The translations under genes and the position numbers were made by a program. Source: Gammaproteobacteria bacterium (GTDB lineage Bacteria; Pseudomonadota; Gammaproteobacteria; Chromatiales; Chromatiaceae). From it: a DNA stretch of 64,000 nucleotides. Below the pieces are notes generated by a model. The model searched no databases. It had not been told where the DNA came from and saw only the letters and a program-made list of their open reading frames with translations. Location: contig JAABTK010000013.1 in NCBI GenBank assembly GCA_011389885.1, positions 1 through 64,000 of the forward strand. The letters run 5' to 3'. Below, piece after piece: positions 47,097 to 56,642 of the stretch; the first letter of the stretch is position 1; each line of letters opens with the position of its first letter.

Positions 47097-49652
47097 CTAT
47101 GCGGCATGTGATCCGACTCTACGGCGTCTGATCTGCCCCCAGCCGATCAGCCCCGCCAGCAGCAGCGGGGGGATGAGGAACCAGTCCTTGTTCGGCTGCG
47201 GCAGCGCCTCTTCGAAGCCCAGCACCCGTAGCGCAAAGCCGGGGACTAGCCCCACCTCTTCCGCCGGGCTCATAAAGCCGATGGTCTCGATGCGCAGGGC
47301 CTCGCCCGCGGGCTCGGTAACCAGGCCGAGCTTGTCCAATACCTGATTCGCCGCGCCCGCGGGGCGCTGGAAGGCCAGGGTGCGCTGGGTGACCTCGCCG
47401 GCGTCCCCTTCCACCTCTACGATGAGCTTGAAGGTGTCGCCGGCCTGCCAGCTCTCGGCGGCCTGGGTGAATTCCGCGGCCGGACGGGTCTGGTTCGGCG
47501 GGTAGACCAGGTCCAGCCAGAAGCCTGGGCGGAATAGGGAGAAGGCGATTAGCAATAGGGCGCCCACCTCCCACCAGCGGCATTTGGTCAGCCACCAGCC
47601 CTGGGTCGCGGCGGCGAATAGCAGCATCGCGGCCAGGGAGGAGGCCAGCACCAACACGAACTCCAGGATGCTATCCACGCCGATCAGCAGCAGTTCGGTA
47701 TTAAATATGAAGATAAAGGGTAGGATGGCGGTGCGTAGGTCATAGTAGAAAGATTGCAGGCCGGTCTGAATGGGGTCGGCGCCGGAGATGCCCGAGGCGG
47801 CGTAGGCGGCCAGCCCCACCGGCGGGGTGTCGTCGGCCAAGATGCCGAAATAGAACACAAATAGGTGAATCGCCACCAGCGGGATGTCCAGCCCGTGAGA
47901 CGCCGCCAGTTGGGCGATCACCGGGGCCATTAGGGTGGACACCACGATGTAGTTGGCGGTGGTGGGCAGGCCCATGCCCAGGATCATGCAAATCACCGCG
48001 GTGAGCACCAGCATCAGCGGCACCGAGCCGAAAGACAGGATCTCGACCAAATCCCCCAGCACCTGGCCGATGCCGGTGAGGCTGACGGTGCCGACCACGA
48101 TGCCGGCGGTGGCGGTGGCCACGCCGATGGGGATCATGTTGCGCGCACCGTCGCGCAGGGCGACCACGAAGTCTTGCCAGCCTGCCCGCCAGCCGGGCAT
48201 TAACGGCTGGCCGCTAAACAGCCTTTTCAGCGGCCTTTGGGTGAGCAGAATCGCCACTAGCAGCAGGATGGCGTAAAACACCGCGGTGGCCGGCGACAGC
48301 CGCAACAGCATGAGGCACCAAATCAGCACCACGATGGGCAGCAGAAAGTGCAGGCCGCCGCGCAGGGCCTCGCCTGGGGTGGGCAGTTGCGTGCCGTCGA
48401 GCTGCTCGGCGTCCAGTTGATCCGGCAGCGGGTGGCGCGCCTCCAGGTACATCAGCCCCACATAGCCGCTCAGGATTAGCGCCCCGTTGGCCCAAAAGGC
48501 GTAATCGCCGCTCAGGCGCGTGACCAAATCGACCGCCAGCCAGGCGACGAAGGCGAACACCGCCAGCCCCGACAGCGAGAGCCCCCAGCCCAGCAGTTTG
48601 GCCCGCCAGGGCCGATAGGGCAGCGGATGCCCCTGCATGCCCGCCTTCACCGCCTCCAGGTGCACCACATACATCAGCGCGATATAGCTCAACAGCGCCG
48701 GCAGCAGGGCGTGTTTAATCACCTCTAGGTAGGAGATGTTTAAATACTCCACCATTAGAAAGGCCGCGGCGCCCATGACCGGCGGCATTAACTGGCCGTT
48801 GGTGGAGGCGGCCACCTCGATGGCCCCGGCGCGAAAGCCCGGAAAGCCCACCTTCTTCATTAACGGAATGGTGAAGGTGCCGGTGGTGACCACGTTGGCA
48901 ATCGAAGAGCCGGAGATCATGCCGGTGAGGCCCGAGGCCAAAACCCCCGCCTTGGCCGGTCCGCCCCGCAGGTGGCCCACCAGCGAATAGGCCACACGAA
49001 TGAAGTATTGCCCGCCGCCGGCCTGTTCCAGCATGCTGCCGAAGAGCACGAACAGGAACACGAAACCGGCGGAGACCCCGACGGCGACGCCGAACACCCC
49101 CTCGGTGCCCAGCCATTGGTGGGACGCCACCCGTTCCAGCGAGGCCCCCTTGTGGGCCATTACATCGGGCAGCCAGGGGCCGGCGAAGGTGTAGCCCAGG
49201 AACACCAACGCGATAATCGTCAACGGCCAGCCTAGGGCGCGGCGGGTGGCCTCCAATAACAGCGCCAGCCCGACCACCGCCACGCCAATGTCCAATTGGG
49301 TGGGGTCGCCGGCGCGGCCGGAAAGGCCTTCGTAGAATAAAAACAAATAAAGGGCGCAAAAGGTCGCGAGCAGGCCCAGCGCCCAGTCGATTAGCGGGAT
49401 TCGATCCGTCGCGCCCTGGGTCCGCCAGGGAAAGGAGAGAAAGACCAAAAAGATCGCAAAGCCGAGATGGATGGAGCGGGTTTCGGTGTCGTTAAACACG
49501 CCGAAGCCGAATGCATAGGGGATGGGCGAGGCTACCCACAACTGAAACAGCGACCAAAGGATGGCCGTACCGGAAATAACCCGCCAATGCCAGCCTTTCG
49601 GATGGCGGCGGCCGATTTCCTCGGCTACGAAGCTTGCCTGGGTCTCTTGCAT
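47097..49652 (-). CDS. TAXI-type TRAP transporter, fused permease subunits
   Basis: The product has 851 residues. Small (DctQ-like) and large (DctM-like) subunits are fused, as is usual for TAXI systems. The core has SGLTGMISGSSIANVVTTGT, AASTNGQLMPPVMGAAAFLM, MILGMGLPTTANYIVVSTLM and FYFGILADDTPPVGLAAYAA. The last ~200 residues match the extra C-terminal domain (DUF3394-like) of such permeases. It takes up organic acids or similar solutes using an ion gradient together with a periplasmic binding protein; the only candidate partner is encoded at 53033-53983, separated by three unrelated genes. Confidence 0.93.
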   Translation of the reverse strand: MQETQASFVAEEIGRRHPKGWHWRVISGTAILWSLFQLWVASPIPYAFGFGVFNDTETRSIHLGFAIFLVFLSFPWRTQGATDRIPLIDWALGLLATFCALYLFLFYEGLSGRAGDPTQLDIGVAVVGLALLLEATRRALGWPLTIIALVFLGYTFAGPWLPDVMAHKGASLERVASHQWLGTEGVFGVAVGVSAGFVFLFVLFGSMLEQAGGGQYFIRVAYSLVGHLRGGPAKAGVLASGLTGMISGSSIANVVTTGTFTIPLMKKVGFPGFRAGAIEVAASTNGQLMPPVMGAAAFLMVEYLNISYLEVIKHALLPALLSYIALMYVVHLEAVKAGMQGHPLPYRPWRAKLLGWGLSLSGLAVFAFVAWLAVDLVTRLSGDYAFWANGALILSGYVGLMYLEARHPLPDQLDAEQLDGTQLPTPGEALRGGLHFLLPIVVLIWCLMLLRLSPATAVFYAILLLVAILLTQRPLKRLFSGQPLMPGWRAGWQDFVVALRDGARNMIPIGVATATAGIVVGTVSLTGIGQVLGDLVEILSFGSVPLMLVLTAVICMILGMGLPTTANYIVVSTLMAPVIAQLAASHGLDIPLVAIHLFVFYFGILADDTPPVGLAAYAASGISGADPIQTGLQSFYYDLRTAILPFIFIFNTELLLIGVDSILEFVLVLASSLAAMLLFAAATQGWWLTKCRWWEVGALLLIAFSLFRPGFWLDLVYPPNQTRPAAEFTQAAESWQAGDTFKLIVEVEGDAGEVTQRTLAFQRPAGAANQVLDKLGLVTEPAGEALRIETIGFMSPAEEVGLVPGFALRVLGFEEALPQPNKDWFLIPPLLLAGLIGWGQIRRRRVGSHAA

Positions 49653-49655
49653 TAG

Positions 49656-50375
49656 TCAGGCTACTTGGGCCGTAATGAGTAGATTCTTCCCGCCGATTCC
49701 GCCGCACAGCGGATCTAGGCGACGGCTGAGTGGAAACAGGATGCGGTCATAAAAACGCACCGCGGCGGGGCTTAGCCTGACACGGCCCCGGGACACCAGG
49801 TTATGCGCCAGGGTTACGGGGTAGCCTAAAGAATCCGCGTAGACTGCATGCAGGACGCGAAACCCCGCCTTATGCACCAGCGCCGCCAGCGGGTCCTTAC
49901 GATACCTGCGCAGGTGCCCCACCGCATGATCGAGCGGACCGAAGAGCTGCTCGAAGGCGGGCACATAGAGGAACAGCCGCCCATCTGGCTTGAGCGCACG
50001 CCGCATGGCGGCCAGGGCCTCCAGATCGTCCGGGATATGCTCCAAAACGTTTAGCGAATAAACCCCGTCGTACCCGCCATCCGCCAATTGCCCCTGCGTC
50101 ATGGCCACGGAAAACCGCTGTTCGGTGAGATGCCCATGCAGCTCCGGGTCGGGTTCCAGGCAGTCCACCGAATAACCCGCAGAGCGCATAGCCTTGGAGA
50201 ACAGGCCGCGCCCGGCGCCGAAATCCAGTAACTGCAAGGCCCCGGGCGGCCCGAAGAAGCCCTGCATCTGCTGCAGCAGAAAACGCTGGTATAACTTGGC
50301 GTCTTCAAGAGACTCCAGGATTTGATGCCCGGAGTAGGGGATGCCGGCGGCGTCCGCTGATTTTTCTCGATTCAT
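49656..50375 (-). CDS. Class I SAM-dependent methyltransferase
   Basis: The product has 239 residues. LQLLDFGAGRGLFSKAMRSA is motif I, YDGVYSLNVLEHIPDDLEAL is motif IV, and ALKPDGRLFLYVPAFEQLF is motif V. I start at ATG 50375, preceded by AGGTGAG; a TTG at 50390 is less likely. It sits 4 bp after the GT2 glycosyltransferase and 3 bp before the TRAP permease. Together with its neighbours it probably modifies a lipid-linked or cell-surface glycan; the acceptor is unknown. Confidence 0.85.
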   Translation of the reverse strand: MNREKSADAAGIPYSGHQILESLEDAKLYQRFLLQQMQGFFGPPGALQLLDFGAGRGLFSKAMRSAGYSVDCLEPDPELHGHLTEQRFSVAMTQGQLADGGYDGVYSLNVLEHIPDDLEALAAMRRALKPDGRLFLYVPAFEQLFGPLDHAVGHLRRYRKDPLAALVHKAGFRVLHAVYADSLGYPVTLAHNLVSRGRVRLSPAAVRFYDRILFPLSRRLDPLCGGIGGKNLLITAQVA

Positions 50376-50379
50376 TGGC

Positions 50380-51069
50380 TCACCTGGCAAAAAAACCGTA
50401 TTTAATGATGCAGTAAATGGCCCTTAGCCCATCTCGCCACCCGATTTTCTTGCCTTCGGCATAGGTGCGGCCATAGTAGGAAATCCCGGCCTCATAAAAG
50501 ATAAACCCCCTTCGCGCCAGCTTGGCGGTGATTTCCGGCTCGAAACCAAACCGGTTTTCCTCGATTTGAATGGACTGAATCACCTCCCGTTTGAACACCT
50601 TATAGCAGGTCTCCATGTCGGTGAGATTGAGGTTTGTGAACATATTGGAGAGCAGGGTCAGGAAGCGATTGCCCATCATGTGCCAAAAATACAGCACCCG
50701 GTGGGGCCGACCGCCCATGAAGCGCGAGCCGTAGACCACGTCCGCGCGCCCCTCTAGAATGGGCTGAATCAGGAACTTTAGTTCGCGGGGATCGTATTCC
50801 AGGTCCGCATCCTGCACCGCCACGATATCGCCGGTGGCGGCCTCAAAGCCGGTGCGCAACGCACAGCCCTTGCCGCAGTTTTGGGGATGCAGGATCAACC
50901 GGTCCACCTGATCCGCCAGCTCACCTTGCAGCAGATCCCGGGAGCCGTCGGTGGAACCGTCGTCCACCACGATCACCTCGATATCGCCGAGGCCGGCATC
51001 ATGAATTGCATTCAAGATGCCTTTGATGGTGTCGTTTTCATTAAAGCAAGGGATGATTATAGACAGCAT
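50380..51069 (-). CDS. Glycosyltransferase family 2, dolichyl/undecaprenyl-phosphate hexose synthase type
   Basis: The product has 229 residues. [56 protein letters not shown] and [11 protein letters not shown] are GT-A fold and DPM1/GtrB-like motifs; the DAD corresponds to the DXD nucleotide-sugar site. No C-terminal transmembrane pair is present. It probably loads a sugar onto a polyprenyl phosphate for the large membrane protein encoded just upstream. Confidence 0.9.
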   Translation of the reverse strand: MLSIIIPCFNENDTIKGILNAIHDAGLGDIEVIVVDDGSTDGSRDLLQGELADQVDRLILHPQNCGKGCALRTGFEAATGDIVAVQDADLEYDPRELKFLIQPILEGRADVVYGSRFMGGRPHRVLYFWHMMGNRFLTLLSNMFTNLNLTDMETCYKVFKREVIQSIQIEENRFGFEPEITAKLARRGFIFYEAGISYYGRTYAEGKKIGWRDGLRAIYCIIKYGFFAR

Positions 51070-51080
51070 AATAATGGGTT

Positions 51081-52955
51081 TTAATCGTTGGGTTGCGGTT
51101 TTCGGAGATCGATGATCACTCGGTTATCCGACTTTGCTATTGTGCTGTAAATGTTTGTCATTTGTTGCAGTTTCTCATCGGCCTCAGTCGGTTTGCGGGG
51201 AGGGCTATATATAAAATAATCTATATTGTTATCCACAAGATAGTCCCTGATGGCATGGGCGCTTTCGTGTAATGGGATCCCCGGGGGCGGACTTACTGGG
51301 CCTGGAGCATCCATAACGTATATTGAATTTCTTTTGAAGTCCAACAAAAAAGGCATATCAATGAATGCGAGAATCGTCGTTCCTTCCTCCGCTTTATATT
51401 GAAGTTCCAGCAGCTCGGCTCGTGTGGTATGCGTTTGGCGGGCGGAATCCCCCTGCGAATGCAGCAGCATAAACCATTGGTTGGTGGATTTCAATTTTAT
51501 TTCAGAGTAGTGTGCGCCTAGCGTGAAGGCAATCACGGAAAAGACAGCCGCTTTTTGGCTAAAGCCCTTGTTTATCTTTTGGGGCGGGTTCGCGGCAATG
51601 AGTTCAATGCTGGAAAATATCAATGCGGCGATTGCGAAGGAAAAGACATGACGTCCAGTATGATAGAAGCCGTAAGTGTTTACCGTCAAGATGACCAAAG
51701 AGGCGATAAGTGTTCCAGTGAGCGCGATGGCAGCGGTTTTGTGCGGCGGGCGAAGCTGGTGGCGTTGGCTTGCTATAATAAGCAGCAACGCAGTGCACCC
51801 TGTGATGATGGGGAGCGCAAAGAGTTCGAGTATGCTCTTGGCGGACTGTTTTAGGTCTGAAAGGATATGAAAGGATTCCTTGGGGGCGTGGTATCCATGC
51901 CCGAATATTGGGTATAGGAGAGTCCCAGAGCTTTTGTGCATAGCTAGCATCCATGGGGTCAGAAATATTAAAGTGATTAGTCCTGCGAGCAGAAGAATGC
52001 CCACCCTTTTTGTGATGCTGGTTTTTGTCGGGGTTACGATGAAGTATAAGGTGGTGATTATGGCAACCGCCGGAATATGCGAAGATTTTGCCGAGGATAA
52101 TGCAGCGGCGACTATGGATATTAGTAGGGCTATCGAAAGCCAATTTCTTGCCTCGGAGATATCGCTATCAGATGTCTTGTATGGGTTTGTTGCTTGTAGG
52201 GTTCTAAGTAATGCATAAAATAGTGCAGCACCCGATATTACGCTGGTGGTGTTTACTACTGGCCATGACATTAAGGCAATAAAGAAGAGTATGCCATAAA
52301 GCTGGGCTTTGGAAAGGCTTCGTTCTTTTGCGTGGTTTGCGGCGAGTAGGAAAAAAATGATTAATCCAAGCCCCCATTCGAATGCGTTTAATCGGGAGAT
52401 GGGGAGGAAAGATTCGGCTAATGCTAAGTAGAAACTTTGTCCGCCAAGTGCGCTTACAAGCCTACGGGTGTTATAAGGGTCGGCGCCGATTTCGCCGGTT
52501 TGGAGCATTTTTTGGGGGAATACGAGGTAGGCATAGTAGTCGTCGTCGGGGTTGAATATGCTCGCCCACCGTGTGCCTAGGTTGGAAATCAGTGGGGCAA
52601 GCACTAGTGCGGCAAGTACAAAAAGTACGATTATCTTGGTTCTGTGATTATTGGCATGTTTTAAGATTACACGCATAGACCAGCCGGGGTTGGCCGTAGT
52701 TAGATTCCAGTTGATGGTTTTTAAATAAGCCAAGAAAGCGATAAATCCTAGTATTACATAGCCAAATATTATGCTTTTTGAAATCAGCCCCAGTACATTG
52801 AGTAATCCCCCAATAATGGGTGTAAAGGCTAAGCCCCAGGACGCAAAGAGAGCGGCGGAACCGATTCTTCTCAGACCCAAACCCGTGGCAATAAGAAAAC
52901 CCCACCCAATAAAGGATGCCAGGATGAAGGTAATTGAAGTTACACTAAGCAGCAT
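51081..52955 (-). CDS. AT-rich polytopic membrane protein, possible lipid-linked-sugar glycosyltransferase
   Basis: The product has 624 residues with a dozen or more hydrophobic segments in the first 450 ([38 protein letters not shown]) and a soluble C-terminal part (YYFIYS-like [13 protein letters not shown]). This shape is like GT-C membrane glycosyltransferases, but I do not see an unambiguous catalytic motif. Base composition is clearly lower in GC than the neighbours: a sample 60-base line (52201-52260) has 24 G or C. It precedes a GT2 enzyme and a methyltransferase on the same strand, consistent with a small glycan-modifying cassette gained by transfer. Confidence 0.65.
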   Translation of the reverse strand: MLLSVTSITFILASFIGWGFLIATGLGLRRIGSAALFASWGLAFTPIIGGLLNVLGLISKSIIFGYVILGFIAFLAYLKTINWNLTTANPGWSMRVILKHANNHRTKIIVLFVLAALVLAPLISNLGTRWASIFNPDDDYYAYLVFPQKMLQTGEIGADPYNTRRLVSALGGQSFYLALAESFLPISRLNAFEWGLGLIIFFLLAANHAKERSLSKAQLYGILFFIALMSWPVVNTTSVISGAALFYALLRTLQATNPYKTSDSDISEARNWLSIALLISIVAAALSSAKSSHIPAVAIITTLYFIVTPTKTSITKRVGILLLAGLITLIFLTPWMLAMHKSSGTLLYPIFGHGYHAPKESFHILSDLKQSAKSILELFALPIITGCTALLLIIASQRHQLRPPHKTAAIALTGTLIASLVILTVNTYGFYHTGRHVFSFAIAALIFSSIELIAANPPQKINKGFSQKAAVFSVIAFTLGAHYSEIKLKSTNQWFMLLHSQGDSARQTHTTRAELLELQYKAEEGTTILAFIDMPFLLDFKRNSIYVMDAPGPVSPPPGIPLHESAHAIRDYLVDNNIDYFIYSPPRKPTEADEKLQQMTNIYSTIAKSDNRVIIDLRKPQPND

Positions 52956-52983
52956 TTATAAAAAAACGGTAAATTTGGAATAT

Positions 52984-53012
52984 AAGGGCCTGATGCGGCG
53001 GGCATCAGGCCC
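52984..53012 (-). terminator. Hairpin after the TAXI binding-protein gene
   Basis: GGGCCTGATG (52986-52995) and CATCAGGCCC (53003-53012) form a perfect 10-bp stem with a 7-base loop. On the minus strand it lies 20 bases after the stop of the binding-protein gene and is followed by TTATATT. It should end that transcript and separate it from the cassette. Confidence 0.75.
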
Positions 53013-53032
53013 CCATGGTGGGTGATTTTCTA

Positions 53033-53983
53033 CTACTGCTCGTCAAAATACCGTTCGGTCCCTGGATGCAGCGGCGCCGAGTTGCCCATGCGCATGCTCT
53101 CGGCGGTGAGGTTGGCGAAGGCCGGGTGCAGCTTGCGGAAGGTGTCGAGGTTGTCGAATACCGCCTTGGTCACCTGATAGACCGCCTCTTCGGAGACATC
53201 GGCATGGGTGACCAGGGTGGCCTTAACGCCGAAGGTGGGGGTGTCTTGGTCGGCGCCGCGGTACATGCCGGCGGGGATTACCGCCTTGGCGTAGTAGGGA
53301 TTTTCTTCCACCAGGGCGTCCACTTCGGGGCCTGCCACGGGCACCAGCACCGCGTCGCAGGCGGTGGAGGCCTCTTTAATGGAGGCGTTGGGGTGGCCCA
53401 CGGTGTATACCATGGCGTCGATTTTGTTGTCGCACAGGGCGCGGGCCTGCTCAGTGGCCTTGAGTTCGGCGGTTAGGGCGAAGTCGTCCCGGGTCCAGCC
53501 GAGCCGCTTCATGAGCACTTCCATGGTGCCGCGCTGGCCGGAACCTGGATTGCCGATGTTCACCCGTTTGCCCTTGAGGTCGCGCAGGGACTCAATGCCG
53601 CTGTCCGCCCGGGCCATGAGGGTGAAGGGTTCGCTATGGATGGAGAACACCGCGCGTAGCTTGTCGAAGGGGCCTTGGGCGGAGAATTCGGAGCCGCCCT
53701 TGAGCGCGTGATATTGCCAATCGGATTGGGCGATGCCGAAATCCAGCTCGCCGTTGCGCAGGGTGTTCAGGTTAAAGATGGAGCCGCCGGTGGCCTCCAC
53801 CGAGCAGCGCAGCCCGTGCGCCTTGCGCTGGTGGTTCACCAGCCGGCAGATGGCGCCGCCGGTGGGGTAGTAGACGCCGGTGAGACCGCCGGTGCCGATG
53901 CTGATGAATTCTTCCTGGTCCGCCGCCTGGGCGGGGCCGGCGAGGGCGACGAGCAATGCCGCGGCGACTGCGAGGGCTTTCAT
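53033..53983 (-). CDS. TAXI-family TRAP transporter solute-binding protein
   Basis: The product has 316 residues. The signal peptide MKALAVAAALLVALAGPAQA is followed by EEFISIGTGGLTGVYYPTGG, the TAXI-family signature, and GSIFNLNTLRNGELDFGIAQ. LRDLKGKRVNIGNPGSGQRG is typical of the second lobe. It binds a solute in the periplasm and hands it to a fused TRAP permease, presumably the one encoded at 47097-49652. In most TAXI operons the two genes are adjacent; here 3.4 kb of other genes intervene. Confidence 0.93.
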   Translation of the reverse strand: MKALAVAAALLVALAGPAQAADQEEFISIGTGGLTGVYYPTGGAICRLVNHQRKAHGLRCSVEATGGSIFNLNTLRNGELDFGIAQSDWQYHALKGGSEFSAQGPFDKLRAVFSIHSEPFTLMARADSGIESLRDLKGKRVNIGNPGSGQRGTMEVLMKRLGWTRDDFALTAELKATEQARALCDNKIDAMVYTVGHPNASIKEASTACDAVLVPVAGPEVDALVEENPYYAKAVIPAGMYRGADQDTPTFGVKATLVTHADVSEEAVYQVTKAVFDNLDTFRKLHPAFANLTAESMRMGNSAPLHPGTERYFDEQ

Positions 53984-54106
53984 GGGTGGTGCCTCCGGTT
54001 CGGTTCGGCGGGGCGCGCATGGTGTGGCGCGCTGGCCCCGGCCGAGGGTTTAGGGTTGGCGAATCGACCCGCAGTTTACCCTAATCCGGGCGCTTACTGT
54101 ATGCCT

Positions 54107-54454
54107 TCAGCGTGTGCGCAGCAGCGCCAGCAGGCCGTCGAGCCCCTTCAGCCCCTGCATTTGGGTTGCGGGGATATGCGCTCTGAGCCCGTCCGGGGTC
54201 TGCTCCAGCACCACCGGGTAGGCGGGCTGGGGCTGGCCGTAGCGGCGCTCGAACTCGTCCTTGTGCAGGAAGGTCAGTTCGTCGTCGGATTCCTCGCGGA
54301 AGCGTTTCCATTCCTCGCGCTCGCTGAATACGCCGTGGGTCAAGGCGCAGAGGTTGCATTGGTAGGTGGAGGGACTGATCAGCTTGTGGGCGATGTCCAG
54401 GGCGGTGTTGAGCTGGCCGGAGTCGGCGTTGTAAACGAAGATCAGTTTGCGCAT
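54107..54454 (-). CDS. Small conserved hypothetical protein
   Basis: The product has 115 residues from ATG 54454 (MRKLIFVYNADSGQLNTALD). It contains a Cys pair in YQCNLCALTHGVFSEREEWK and the acidic/aromatic stretch ESDDELTFLHKDEFERRYGQ. The N-terminal beta strand followed by a glycine turn and the CxxC-like pair suggest a small redox or metal-binding fold, but I cannot name a family. It diverges from the methyltransferase gene across 100 bp. Confidence 0.7.
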   Translation of the reverse strand: MRKLIFVYNADSGQLNTALDIAHKLISPSTYQCNLCALTHGVFSEREEWKRFREESDDELTFLHKDEFERRYGQPQPAYPVVLEQTPDGLRAHIPATQMQGLKGLDGLLALLRTR

Positions 54455-54554
54455 GGGGGCTCTCGGTCGTGTAATCGGGCCGAGGTGCTTGTGGCGGCTC
54501 GGATCCTGGCAGACAATGCGCCCGCCCTTTTCACATTCGCCTCGGGAGGCCTGG

Positions 54555-55340
54555 ATGTTGCTTGATTCCCTGCTCGTGGTGCTGCTCCTCGCGGCAGTCG
54601 GTCTGCTGGCTTGGCTGGCGGCGGCGCTGCGCAAGCTGCAAGCCCGCGTCGATGAGCTGTTGGCGCGTCAGGCCCCCGCGCCGCCGATTCGGCAAGCGGA
54701 AACGCAAAAGGCGGCGAGCGATGGCTTCGGCTCGTTCGAGGCCTGGCTGTTCCTGCGGGATCGGCTGGACCTGCGGCAGGGCATCCCCTATTCCCGCTGG
54801 TGGTCCGCGGCCCCGGATTTTTTGAAGCTAATTGCCGAGCATACGTTAGAACACCGGCCGGAGTCGATCCTGGAATGCGGCGCCGGCGCCACAACCTTGG
54901 TCCTGGTGCGCTGTTGCGAGATTAACGGCGCAGGTCGGGTGCTCAGCTTGGAAGACGGCCCCGAATTCGCCGCTAAAATACGTTGTGAAATGGATCGTTA
55001 TGGCCTTCAGGGGCGTGCCGAGGTGCAACATGCACCGCTGGAGGCGGTGCGCCTGGATGAGGCCGACTATCAGTGGTATCCGCGCCCCGAGCTTGCGGAC
55101 CGCAGCATCGACCTGCTGGTGATCGACGGGCCCTCGGGCTTCATCCAGCCCTGGTCGCGGTTTCCTGCGTTGCCGTTGTTGCGCGAAAAGCTGGCCGACG
55201 GCTGCTGGATCTTTCTCGACGATGCGGCCCGCCCGGACGAGCAGGCCTTGACCGCACGCTGGCTGGAATTGATGCCCGAATTGGAAATGCAATACCTGGA
55301 AAACGACCGCGGTTGCGCCATCCTGCGTTGGCGTGCTTGA
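54555..55340 (+). CDS. Membrane-anchored class I methyltransferase-like protein
   Basis: The product has 261 residues. An N-terminal membrane helix (SLLVVLLLAAVGLLAWLAAA) and a short coiled coil precede the catalytic domain. ESILECGAGATTLVLVRCCE is SAM motif I, GRVLSLEDGPEFAAKIRCEM the following strand, and IDLLVIDGPSGFIQPWSRFP the motif IV region with D-G-P-S-G. I start at 54555, with GGGAGG at 54544-54549. The domain resembles the FkbM or TylF-like group. The anchor suggests a membrane-linked substrate. Function is unknown. Confidence 0.8.
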   Translation: MLLDSLLVVLLLAAVGLLAWLAAALRKLQARVDELLARQAPAPPIRQAETQKAASDGFGSFEAWLFLRDRLDLRQGIPYSRWWSAAPDFLKLIAEHTLEHRPESILECGAGATTLVLVRCCEINGAGRVLSLEDGPEFAAKIRCEMDRYGLQGRAEVQHAPLEAVRLDEADYQWYPRPELADRSIDLLVIDGPSGFIQPWSRFPALPLLREKLADGCWIFLDDAARPDEQALTARWLELMPELEMQYLENDRGCAILRWRA

Positions 55341-55376
55341 AACTCGGGCTTTAGCACAAAGAACGGCTGTTAGGAA

Positions 55377-55422
55377 CGCAGAGGACGCAGAGGACCGCAG
55401 AGGACCGCAGAGGGCGCAGAGG
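55377..55422 (+). repeat. CGCAGAGG short-unit repeat
   Basis: ACGCAGAGGACGCAGAGG is followed by two CCGCAGAGGA units and GGGCGCAGAGG. The same unit, alone or in pairs, occurs near 363, 3461, 10200, 26524, 44628, 46323, 47034 and 47086, almost always between genes. Confidence 0.8.
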
Positions 55423-55458
55423 TATTTTTGCTTAATCGTCTCCGCGTTCCAGCCGCCG

Positions 55459-55529
55459 GATGGGCGCAGGCGCTCCCGCAAGCCCTCAAAGAGCCGCCAG
55501 CCTTTCAGCGCTGCGCCCATCGGGGGCGC
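55459..55529 (+). repeat. Dispersed repeat, GCTCCCGCAA family
   Basis: This copy matches 10411-10483 and the inverted copy at 4062-4132. It has GGCGCTCCCGCAA near the left end and GCGCCCATCGGGGGCGC at the right end. Confidence 0.75.
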
Positions 55530-55668
55530 TAAAACTTGGCATGCTTGTGGTTTAGGGTATTTTCCTCTAAACACAACCCTGTGTTTGTCCGTGTCTCTCT
55601 GTGGTTCTTTAACCGGGTGGCTGCGCGGGTTCCTCGTGGGCTTCGCGCCCCGAAAACGCCTGGGTTGC

Positions 55669-55703
55669 CAGTGGGTTAAACTCGCGTTTGACACTCCAGC
55701 ATA
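55669..55703 (+). repeat. Diverged copy of the TTTGACAC hairpin repeat
   Basis: It keeps TTAAACTCGCGTTTGACAC and CCAGCATA, parallel to 35712-35754. The left arm has changed, so the hairpin is weaker. Confidence 0.65.
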
Positions 55704-55720
55704 GGCGCCTGACGCGCGCC

Positions 55721-56599
55721 TTATTTGAAGCGGTCATGCAGCCAGGTGCGGAAATCGTCGCCGAGTTGGTCGTGCTTGAGGGCGTAATCGACGGTGGCCT
55801 GGAGGTAGCCGAGTTTGTCGCCGCAGTCGTAGCGGGTGCCTTTGAAGTTGTAGGCGTAGACCGTTTCCTCGCGCATCAGGCGGGCGATGGCGTCGGTGAG
55901 CTGGATTTCATTACCGGCCCCGCGGCCGGTTTGTTTAATGTGGTGCATGATGCGCGGGGTGAGGATATAACGGCCCACCACGGCGCGGTTGGACGGCGCT
56001 TCTGCGGGGCTGGGTTTTTCCACCAGGCCCTTAATCTCGGCCAAGGCGTTTTCGTCGCCGCCGGTGTCGGCGATGCCGTAGCTGCCGGTGTTTTCCATCG
56101 GCACTAATTGGGTGCCGAGCACGCTGGCGCCGGTGGCGGTGTAGATGTCGGTCATTTGGCCGAGCACGCCGGGGCCTTGATCGTCGTCGATCAGGTCGTC
56201 CGCCAGCACCACGGCGAAGGGCTCGTCTTCCACCACGGGCAGGGCGCAATGTACGGCGTGGCCGAGGCCGAGGGCCAGCGGCTGGCGGATGAAGATGCAA
56301 CTGACGTGGCTGGGGACCACGTTGCGGATGATCTTCAGCAGCTTTTTCTTGCCCTTTTGTTCGAGTTCGGTCTCCAGCTCGTAGGCGGTGTCGAAGTGGT
56401 TGGAGATGGAGGTCTTGTTGCGCCCGGTGACGAACACCATGACCTCAATGCCGGCGGCCACGGCCTCTTCCACGGCGTATTGGATCAAGGGCTTGTCCAC
56501 CACCGGCAGCATCTCCTTGGGGCTGGCCTTGGTGGCGGGCAGGAAGCGGGTGCCGAGGCCGCCTACGGGGAACACCGCTTTACGAACGGTTTTTGCCAT
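55721..56599 (-). CDS. galU: UTP-glucose-1-phosphate uridylyltransferase
   Basis: Makes UDP-glucose from UTP and glucose-1-phosphate. The 292-residue protein starts [20 protein letters not shown] with the nucleotidyltransferase signature, continues [20 protein letters not shown], and has [30 protein letters not shown] is also typical of GalU. CCTCCT at 56610-56615 is the ribosome binding site in complement. It is the last gene of the glgC-GH57-malQ-galU group. Confidence 0.97.
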   Translation of the reverse strand: MAKTVRKAVFPVGGLGTRFLPATKASPKEMLPVVDKPLIQYAVEEAVAAGIEVMVFVTGRNKTSISNHFDTAYELETELEQKGKKKLLKIIRNVVPSHVSCIFIRQPLALGLGHAVHCALPVVEDEPFAVVLADDLIDDDQGPGVLGQMTDIYTATGASVLGTQLVPMENTGSYGIADTGGDENALAEIKGLVEKPSPAEAPSNRAVVGRYILTPRIMHHIKQTGRGAGNEIQLTDAIARLMREETVYAYNFKGTRYDCGDKLGYLQATVDYALKHDQLGDDFRTWLHDRFK

Positions 56600-56642
56600 G
56601 GTTTCGTTTCCTCCTAATCACGGATCGAATCTTGGGTTCAGC

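Larger units (their letters stand above)
55341..55720. other. Repeat-filled spacer before galU
   Basis: It holds no gene. It contains CGCAGAGGACGCAGAGG tandem-like units (55377-55422), a GCTCCCGCAA-family repeat (55459-55529), CCTGTGTTTGTCCGTG near 55579-55594, and the TTAAACTCGCGTTTGACAC hairpin repeat (55669-55703). Confidence 0.75.

Noticed and set aside
51081-52955. Whole cassette as an integrative element with attachment sites
   Set aside because: I found no integrase, direct repeats or tRNA at its borders; only composition and context suggest transfer.
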